Assembly: GCA_022575985.1 (NCBI GenBank)
Contig: JAKSXM010000247.1
Coordinates: forward strand, 6,595,501 to 6,659,500
Reading direction: 5' to 3'
Length of the DNA stretch: 64,000 bases
From: Anagrus nilaparvatae
Lineage: Eukaryota > Arthropoda > Insecta > Hymenoptera > Mymaridae
Positions 46,721-56,500 of this stretch are shown here, piece by piece. The position numbers and the translations under genes were made by a program. Every line of letters begins with the position of its first letter. Within the stretch, counting starts at the first letter, position 1. The notes beneath the pieces were generated by a model, which saw only the letters and a program-made list of their open reading frames with translations, had not been told where the DNA came from and did not search any database.

Positions 46721-46721
46721 C

Positions 46722-47774
46722 TCTAGCAAAAATAACCACTTAGTTATACTCCCTGATTTAGAGAGTTAACTCCTTGATTTAGAGAGTTGACCCCCTGATT
46801 TAGGGAGTTAACTTCCTGAATTTTCTGTGATCTCGAATACTTTCGGGACGAAAATGATCCGTACGAGGAAAAACTGATATCCTGGAGGCGTAATTTTTAA
46901 TTTTTCAACCAAAACAATTTTCCAATTTTCCAGTATGGTGGACCAAAAACCATGAAAACAAAAAATTTCTACATTATCTGCGGGTTTTCAAGGTCGAGAA
47001 AAACGATTTTATTAATAAAATTTTTCATTATTTGGCACAATCATATTTTACAATTTTCCAATATGGCGGACCAAAAAACATGAAAATAGAAACTTTCTAC
47101 ATTACCTGTGAGTTTTCAAGGTTGAGAAAAACGTTTTCCTTGATAAAAATTTTAATTTTTTGCCCCATCATATTTTCCGATTTTCTAAGATGGTGGACCA
47201 AAAAGCATTTCAGAATAAGCTTTGGCTAGGGGTTTTCGAGGTTGAGAAAAACATATTCATTGTTCAAAACTTTTATTTTTTACCTTATCATATTTTCTGA
47301 TTTTCCAATATGGCAACAAAAAACATGAAAAATTGAAATTTCTATATTTAATTTATTTCTATATGTAACTCTTGAAAACGTTTTTTTCAACTTCGAAAAC
47401 CCCCAGGCAATGTAAAAAGCTTATTCTCACAGATTTTTTGTTCCGTCATCTCGGAGAATTGGAAAATATGCTGTGGCCAAATAATGAAAAATTTCATTAG
47501 TAACATTATTTTTTTCAACCTCGAAAACCCCCAGGTAACGTAGAAAGTTTCTATTTTCATGTTTTTTGGCCCGCCATATTTTAAAATAGGAAAATTGTTT
47601 TGGTTGAAAAATTAAAAATTACGCCTCCAGGATATCAGTTTTCCCTTGTACGGATCATTTCCATTCCGAAGGTATTCGAGGAGATGACAGAAATTTCAGG
47701 GAGCTACTGGTTTCTAAATCAGGGAGTTAACTCTATGAGCTAGGGAGTATAACTACGTGGTTATTTTTGTTAAA
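46722..47774. mobile_element. Palindromic element 5, small relative of giant element 4
   Basis: The arms run from CTAGCAAAAATAACCACT to its inverse, centre near 47345. The terminus shares AACAAAAATAACC with element 4. Both also share a CTGATATCCTGGAGG block followed by repeats with CCAANATGGCGGACCAAAAA. At 1.05 kb it has about 3-4 repeat units per arm and no loop cargo. Terminal TTAACTCC repeats are specific to it. Confidence 0.75.
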
Positions 47775-48935
47775 GCATTCTTCAGCCGGTTTCTCGTCTG
47801 GTTCTTGAAACGGATTTAAAATTTTAAAAATCTAAATGCTATTCACAAGTTTTTCAAGTCAAATAAAGTAAAAGCGTCACATAAATAATTTATTAACAAT
47901 AATCAAATAACTTAGATTAGCAATATTTCAAAACTGTTTTAAAAACCAAGCGACAAACCTGCTGAAAAACATTGCGTGTAGAAACCGCCTGAATTCTTCA
48001 TTAACAAAAATAATGAATGATACTTCTTCTTATTATTTTTTACTTTATTTTACTTCGCAATAACCTGGTTATGTGAATGATACTTATAAGAGCTGGATTA
48101 TTGGATTACTTAATGTTAGGATAAGGAAAACTGATTGATACACGGCAAATATAAATATACAAATATATAGTATAGTTTGCTATCATTTATTTAAATAAAC
48201 TTTTTTTAATACGCTTTTAACAAAAATTATGCCACAGTATAGTAGATGTTAATGCATACCGTGTTTACTTACCGATAAAAATTATTTGTTGTAAATTCCC
48301 AGATTCTCGAAGAGGTGCCGCAATGAGTCCAAGGCATCTAGGGTATGTAAAAAAATATTTTTACCGATTATGTTGGAGATGGGAGAAATTAGTCTCAGAC
48401 CGAGGCTGATTTCTCCTATTTCCGAAATAGTTTTTCTCTAAAAGTTTATTACATACTTATGAAGCGGATATTATCTGAAACGGATTAAAAAAAATGAAAT
48501 TGGGTCTATTAAGATTATGTTTAAAGAAAAAACAGGTCAATAATTATTTTTGTTTGTTTTTTAAAACTTCAAGGTCGTTTATACCTTATATCGACCAAAT
48601 ATTCTACGTCGTGTCGACGTAATATCGACGAAAAAACCCGACGTCGACTCGTCCTTCCGCCCTGTGTAAGTTAAAATATTTTTTTTTGTAAATGATTGAT
48701 GACATATGTTATTCAAGTATCAATAATACAAAAACTTCATTGACGGTATATTTGAATATATAAGTCTTAAAATTGATAAATAACCAGACTTTTATGGTTA
48801 AACTGGGGGGGAGGGGTAAAATCACTCTTGATACAGGATTTTTAACAAATCGTTAAAAACACGTGCTAATGGTATCATAAAAAAACATATTTCTAAATCT
48901 CATCTGGTCAGAAAAATCACCTTGGTGAAAAATCT
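47775..48935. other. No gene seen
   Basis: AT-rich with one CG-richer patch at 48590-48665 containing repeated GTCGACGT-like motifs. No paired ends were found. Confidence 0.4.
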
Positions 48936-49140
48936 TTGAGGGTGGATAGAAAAATATGATCAAATTTTACTGTTTCAATTGGTATTACTTGATTTGGCAC
49001 TAATTTATACTCATTTGTATGTGTTTGCATAATTGTAAATTTGTAGTGAAATATTGTTTTGTTAAGCAACAGAAAAAAATTGAAGTAAATTTGAACAGGG
49101 GGGGGGGGGGGCTGAGCCTCATCTAAAAAATCTTAATGTG
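48936..49140 (-). repeat. Inverted partial copy of the poly-C dispersed repeat
   Basis: TGTGTTTGCATAATTGTAAA, TAAGCAACAGAAAAA and a run of 14 G occur in the order expected for the inverse of 44930-45070. Confidence 0.6.
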
Positions 49141-49529
49141 TTTCAGGGATATCATATCTCCATTAAATTCGTAATATTACTCCAATTAACTACATTTTTC
49201 ATTAATAGTAATTATTCATTGTTCAATTACTCTGTTACTTTTTATAATGGTTAATGGCCAAACAATGATTAACCATTACAAAAAATAATAGGTAATTGCC
49301 AAAACACCATTAACCATTACGAAAAGTAATGAGACGTTGCATTACCTATTATTTGCCTATTTTATTGAAAATAATAGTTTTCCAATTTATTTTAAGCAAA
49401 GTTCAAATTTATCTTAATTTATTTAGGTGTAGTTTATGTTTTATATTTAATTTTTTAGATAAATTATTAAGTTTTATCATTTATTCAATTTTTTGAATTT
49501 AAAACTATGAAATTCCTATAGTAAGTAGT

Positions 49530-49745
49530 TTATATTTTTTTTAAAATGTATTATCTAATTTTTTCTTATGAAAAAACCAATATCTGAAAATATGATTATT
49601 ACTCGATATCTCCAATCTGAGATTAAATTTTTGAACTTTTTTTTCTCAAAACCTATTGCCTACAAAAATAAAAAAAAGCAATATTTTTTTCATTTTGAAA
49701 GCTGTACCTCATTTTTTTCTTTGGGAGTACTAGTTTTTGAAATAT
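49530..49745 (-). repeat. Copy of the ~165-bp repeat of 14680-15420
   Basis: Contains TTACTCGATATCTCCAATCT and GTACCTCATTTTTTTC with the same spacing as in the right outer arm. The remainder, 49141-49529 and 49746-50650, is AT-rich without identified features. Confidence 0.55.
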
Positions 49746-50651
49746 GATATTTCAAATTAATGTGTATTAATTCTTCAGAAAGATCTAAATTATGTGAATT
49801 TATATGCGAAAATTAATTTTCTTTTATATATTTATCAGTAAAAATTATTATTAGTAAGTCATTATAAATAATAAGAAGTCTGAGTGAAGAAAAAAATATA
49901 TTAATCAGTAAAATAAAATATAAAATAAAAATAATTATTTTATAATTTATAATTACGGTAACTATTAATATATTTTTTAATAAAAGATTCCTTAAAAAAT
50001 GAAATATTACTTATATATTTGTTAAATATTTGTTAATTATTGTACACATCTTAACAAAAAATTATAGCGCCCGATAGGGCGCGCGACTAAGTTAAGTTCT
50101 AAACTTAGAAGCACTAATATACAGGAAATTTAGGTTTCTCTCTCTATTTTGACAAATCTTCCAAGCAAGAATATATCGAAGATGTCGAAAGTCGAATTTC
50201 GATTTTTTGATTGAAATTCGATTTTTATGTCGAAGATCGGCGGGTTTATTTTTTTTATTATAATTCTTTATTTATGTTAATAATAATAAAATATTAAATA
50301 TTGTTAATATTATATTTTATAAAATTTTAATTTTTAAATACAAAAAAAAAGTGTATATTAGAAACACGAACGGAGTATGTACACGCGTATGCATATACAT
50401 AAACACTTATAATACACAAACGGAGTATTGCATAGCGTCTGCTGCAAGTCTGCTCTCGTCAATGCAAGATGTTTTAATACTAATAAAATAAAATGTGATA
50501 TTTTATTATTTTATTATTTTATTATTTTAGTTTAATAAATATATATTAAAGAATATTGATGATTTTTATCACAGCTTACAGGTGAATAATTATTAAACCT
50601 AAAAAACTTAAATGGAAATTTAGTGTGATAATTAAACATAATACCATTTGC

Positions 50652-51090
50652 TATGAAGAGGGTCTAACTTATGTAGACATAGAAGTTTATTAGGATTCAT
50701 CGATATGGTTTATTACCAAGTTCTGGATGTTTATACGAGTAAGAATCATGAGCCATGAATTCATCCTGTTTGCATAATTGAAAATATTTAATAAATAATA
50801 TCCAAACTAGAATGTATAATCAAATTTGGACCTAAAAAAATATAAAGTTCATGTTATTAGTATTTTACAAGTATAGTTTCATTGATGCATTCTCAAAAAG
50901 CGTTGGAAAGCAATTACTGGATTTTATATACAGTTCAGGTCCAAATTTTATAAAATTCTAATTTAAATCTACTTTTTCAAGTAGTTTTCATTTATTTAAT
51001 CAGGCTTATTACATTGCTTCTGGTTCTTACCCATAAAAACATCCAGGATTTTAGAAAGAGCCATTACGATGAATTCCCAATAAACCTGTT
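50652..51090 (+). repeat. Direct repeat flanking the BEL element, copy 1
   Basis: GGGTCTAACTTATGT to TTTTAGAAAGAGC matches 59417-59835 in the same orientation at roughly 90 percent by eye. It ends 26 bp before the 5' LTR, so the retrotransposon sits between two tandem copies of an older repeat. Confidence 0.75.
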
Positions 51091-51116
51091 CAAAAAAATT
51101 ACTGTTTTTTCTACTT

Positions 51117-51320
51117 TGTTCTGTACCGCGCTTTCTTTAGTTATAATTGTATATATGTGTAAATAAGTTTGTTAGTATTGTAAGAAGGGAGAGAGTAACG
51201 GCCGACCGGCGTGTCAGTGCTCGCACGGCCTTTGCCAAAAGCAGTTCTATAATAAATACATATTTCTACAAATTGTGTGTCGCCATTATTATAACCATAA
51301 TATTAACCAGCTCCTTAACA
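51117..51320 (+). repeat. 5' LTR of the BEL element
   Basis: Starts TGTTCTGTACCGCG, ends CTTAACA. Contains an AATAAA at 51252-51257, a candidate polyadenylation signal. Differs from the 3' LTR near its start (TCTG against TCCG) and in CTTTGCC against CTTTGTC. Confidence 0.93.
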
Positions 51321-53551
51321 TTTTGGTCCAACGAAGCCGTCTTCATAGTTATAGTGCTTGAAAATAGTATTCAATAAGTTTTCATTTTGTGAAGAAAAAA
51401 CGGTGGTTATTTTATATAATTCACACGCCTGATAGTTTTTGTGTGTTAAAATAAAAAAAAAAAAAAAAAAAAGTGATTTAATCACGTGGCAAGGCATTAT
51501 ATTTAAGTGCAGCACAAGAACATAATTATTACTACAAAAAAAGAAGATATACAGTCCACGCACTTACAATTAATTACAGTTTCATTGCAAAATTCAACTA
51601 GGCGAATTTTTGCAACGTTTTTGGTCATCGCAAAATTCAACGAGGTGAATTTTTGCAAAGTTTTGGTCGTCGCAAAATTCAACTAGGCGAATTCTTGCAA
51701 AATTTTTTGATCGTCGCAAAATTCAACTGCAGAATTTTTCACAAAATTTTTGGTCATCGTAAAAGTCAACGTGACGAATTTTTCATCTTAAAAAAAAAAA
51801 AAAGGAAATGAACGCAGATTTTAATGGCGGATAATTTATTCATCACGTGTTTCTTCATCAGAAAAAAGTCAACATGGCAGTTCCGGTAATTGATTTTTAG
51901 AAGACGGAGTCACGTGGCTTTTATTCGTCAACTATAATTAAATTCTCATCGAGATCACGAAGCAGCTCAGTCAGCGGCCATATTCATTATTCATTTTCGT
52001 CTGCTGCTGTACATAAGTGGGTCCTGCGTTATGCGTCGATGAAATTTCTTCTCTTCTTCTCCTCTTTTAAATAAAAAGAAAAGATGCGTAACTATTTTAT
52101 TTCATTATTTTATATATTCAAAGAAATATAATTATAATTAACATAAAATTGTAATTAAATTCTGTGCTATTATAAATATTATAAAAGTTTTGTTTTTAAA
52201 AATTAATAAGCTCTCTCCTTTACTAGTGTATAAAAATTGTCTTTGTTAACACTTTTTAAAAAAAAAGAAGTTTTTCAATTTTAGAACAAAAAATAACTGA
52301 TTAAAAATAACAATTAAAAAATAATAACACTTTATGCGATAAACTTTTTTCTTAAGCTCTCTTAAAAGTAAAACTTTATAATTTAATATTATTAGATTAT
52401 TTTTTAACTTCTTTGGTTTTTGTGATGTTATTAAATTATTTAAATTTTCTTAAAAATTAAAATTAAAAATGATCAATCTTAAATAAAAATCTTTTACATA
52501 AAACTGATCGCAATAATATATATTCTGTAATATGTGGTCATATGTTAAATAGAGACAGAGAGGTTCGAACTTTTAATATAGAAAGAGATAGAGAGGTTCA
52601 AACTTTGCCTCTACGCTAATTTTTCAAACACTAATATTTTTAGTATTTTTTCTTGATACTTTTTTATGTTTAATTTCTGTTTTTTAATTAATTTATTTTG
52701 AATTAGTTTCTGTTAATTAATTTAAACATATAAAGTTGATTGTATATTAAAAAAAAGAAATAGTGTATTATAAAAAAAAAAGAAAATAAATTTTTTTTGC
52801 TATCTCTCTGTCTCTTAACTTTCTTTATGCAAAAATTAATTTAATTGATGTTACATAGGTTTCAACTTGGATTTGGCTTCTTGATGGATTCAAACTCTTG
52901 TCAGTTCAAGGAACCACTACTCGCATAAAATACAACATCAAATATTGGTATTTCTTCTTCTGGATTTTTCATTCTCTCAGCTATTTTGAACTGGTGGGCT
53001 TCTTCGGTCCTGGACTTGTCATCGAGCAGTATATGTACAATTACATATTTTATTATAATATATTCATATATTACTCCATTGTAAATTTTATCGAGAGCAT
53101 TGTTTTTTGAATGACTAATTTTAGATAATTAATAGCAACTACTTTGATCTTTTTATGCTTTAAGCTTTATACTTTAATCATTTTTTTTTTTTTTTTACAT
53201 TTTTGAATTGGTGGTTCAAATAGTGCTCTTTCATGTATCTCAAATTTAGCTATTATTAATTAATTTTTAAGGAAAGCATTTTGCTTTATAATTTAAAAAA
53301 CAATTTTATATGTTAACATTCTTTGTATCGATAGGTTACTTGCAATTTTTGTACATTTTAAATTAATTTAATTTGTTCATTAGATTTAAAAAAAAAAAAA
53401 ACTTCTTTATTCTTTTTTAATTATGCTAACTTACTGTTAGATTAATATAGTAATTGTGTTAAATATTAATTCTTTTTTGTAAAATTTGTACAACCACGTT
53501 GCAAGTACCTTGTTGATTGCATAAATTTCCCTTTGGGGTTAGTCCGAAACC
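51321..53551 (+). other. BEL leader with primer-binding region and tandem repeats
   Basis: TTTTGGTCCAACGAAGCC directly follows the LTR and is the expected position of the tRNA primer site; the tRNA was not identified. 51590-51785 holds about five copies of a ~42-bp unit marked by GTCGCAAAATTCAACTAGGC. The rest is AT-rich. At 2.2 kb the leader is long; a function of the repeats in packaging or translation is conjecture. Confidence 0.65.
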
Positions 53552-56500
53552 ATGACTTCTATTATTCTGCAACAAGTTAAATTAATAAACAGGATTAAAA
53601 ATGCCTATTCTAATTTTGAGAGTGAGGGTGACAATGTGTGCGTGTCAACTTGTAGAGTTAGGATGGAAACCCTAAAAAACAATTGGGTTAAATTCGAAAC
53701 CCAAGACGCCCTACTCTATGACCACCCTGATTATAGCAAACTAGCAGCAGAGCAGCCTTATTTTAAAGATGGTCTCTTCGATGATACTGAATCAGTTTAT
53801 TTAAAAAACTTAGGTCTTTTTCAATTGTATTTAGATTCTCATCCTCATACCTCTCTTAATTCTACAGCTATTGATAATAACCTTTTAAATTTTAGAAATA
53901 CAAATAATGAGGATAGTGAGAGACTTCCTAGAATTAATCTACCAGAATTTTCCGGTGAATACAAGGATTGGGAGTCGTTCCGCGACGTCTTCCAGTCATC
54001 GGTAATTGACAAACACAACGTTCCTGACGTCACCAAATTGAGGCATCTTAGAACATGTCTCAAGGGTGACGCCGAGGACCTTGTCAAGTCATACCCGATA
54101 ACTTCGGAAAATTTTCCTATTATTTGGAAAAAGTTAGTAGATAAGTATGAAAATAAAAAAAGACTGATCAACTCTCATATGTCCTCAATATTTTCAATAA
54201 AGCCTATGGCCAAATCTAGTTCAGCTGAGTTAAAACGAATATTAGTTAGCTTAAACACTCCTTTGTTAGCTCTAAAAGTTTTAAAAAGACCTGTTGATAA
54301 ATGGGACGATTGGCTTGTTTTTCATGCAGTTTCCCTGCTAGATAATGAGATGAAAAAGCAGTGGGAAAATTTCTTTAACAATTTATCCTTAACTTCCCAG
54401 ACAATTAATAATGCAGCAACCTTAGTAAAAGTTTCTGATCCTCCAACCTTTGAGCAATTGATTTCTTTTGTAGAATCCCAGATTAGTATCTTGGAATCAT
54501 TAGAAGAAAATAATAATGCGTTAAATTTAAATGAAAAGCCCAGTACCAGTAATAATAATAATTCTTTTAAAAATTTAAATGTTAATACAAATCCTGCAAG
54601 GGTATTTCATACTCAAGTTGAGTCTTCTAAGCAACAATGCCCTCTATGCAAGGGTGAGAATTTACTTTTTACTTGCAATGAATACAAAAAAATGGCAGTT
54701 GAAAAAAGATATGATTGCATAAAACAGCTTAAAAGCTGCACTAATTGTCTTGGCAATCATTCTTTTTTCAGATGCCCTTCCAAAAAACTTTGTAATGTAT
54801 GCAAAGGGAAGCATCATACAACGTTACACAATGAAAAATTAGTTAAAAGTAAAGCTAAAGATTCCAAAACTAATTCGGGATCTACAAATAAAAATAAAGA
54901 ATCAAACCCCTCTGCTGAGCAAACAGCATCTACTACTAATTTATGTACTTTTTCTGTCGATTTGTGTAAAAACCCTTGTGAAGTTTTGTTGTCCTCAGCA
55001 ATCGTTAAAGTTGTTAACGAAGACGGATTCGAATTTCTTACAAGAGCACTTCTTGACAATTGCTCTCAAGCATCTTTCATTAGTGAGTCGTTATTTAGGA
55101 GATTAAAGTTAAAATTTATGCCCCTTAAAATGCCAATATTAGGTATAGGCGGTGTAAAAAATTATACTTGCAGGAAGTTAGTTAAACTGCATATTAAACC
55201 TCATTTTGTTTCGGATTTTTCAATAGAAGTTTTAGCCTTCGTTATTTCTAGGGTATCTTCGTACTCGCCAACAGCCAGTAAAAGATGTAAAGAATTAGAT
55301 CATATTTCTGGCTTGTTATTAGCTGATCCGAATTTTGACAAGAGAGGTCAAATTGAAATTTTACTTAGTGCCTCTGTCCACGCTTCTATTGTTGAGGAAA
55401 AGATTAAGAGAGGCGCTCTGAATAATCCGATAGCTATAAGTACTAAACTAGGCTGGGTCATTTCAGGTAATGCAGGCATTGGGTCTGCTTCAAATTTATC
55501 GGTGATTTCAGACGCCGAATCTACTCTTTCCTTCGATTTAGAGCGTTTTTGGAGGCAAGAGGAAATTTTTGATGAGCCCTCAAAATTGCTTAGTCCGGAT
55601 GAGCAAGAGTGTGAAGATCATTTCCTTAGAACATACTCTAGAAATTCCGAAGGTAGATATATGGTTCGCTTACCCTTTAAACGCGATCCTGAAAATTTAA
55701 AGTTTCCTGGCTCTTTTTCTATTGCTGAAAAGATGTTGTTGCGTATGGAAAGGCGTTTTCTTGCTGATTCCATCTTAAAAAATTTATATATTGAATTTAT
55801 GAAGGATTATGAGGATACAGGTCATATGGGAAAAACAGGTCATATTTTTAATTTTATTTTGTATTATTTTCTTCCCCATCATGGCATTTTCAAAAAAAAT
55901 TCGTTAAAACCTAAACTTCGAACAGTGTTCAATGGCTCAGCCAATGATTACGATGGTATATCTTTAAATAGCCTTTTGCATACAGGGCCAAATTTATTGC
56001 CCGACTTGGCTGAACTATTGATACACTGGATGAAGTACCAATATGTTTTTGTCAGTGATATCAAGCAAATGTATCGCCAAATCCTAATTCACCCAGAGGA
56101 TCGTAAATATCAACAGATTCTATGGCGTGAAAATAGTAATGATAAGATACAGGCTTATTCACTAAATACTGTTACTTATGGGGTTGTTAGTAGTCCTTAT
56201 CATGCTATTAGAGTCACTAAGCAGTTAGCTATTGATGAAGGCGAAAAATACCCTCTCGGCGCAGAAGTGTTAAATTCTGAAACTTACATGGATGATACTC
56301 TTTCGGGAGGTTATTCATTGCCAGAAGCTCTTAAAAAAGAGCAGCAACTCATTGACATTTGTAAATGTGCTGGATTTGAACTTCATAAGTGGATGTCCAA
56401 TAATGATGCATTATTAAATTTTCCTAAAGATATTAAAGCTGGTGTTTATGCATCTAATTCTTATTTTTCGTTATTAGGCCTTAATTGGAATCCCAAGGAA

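Noticed and set aside
52898..53110. A 70-codon frame in the BEL leader
   Set aside because: No similarity to Gag or accessory proteins; rich in Phe, Tyr and Ile as expected from AT-rich DNA.
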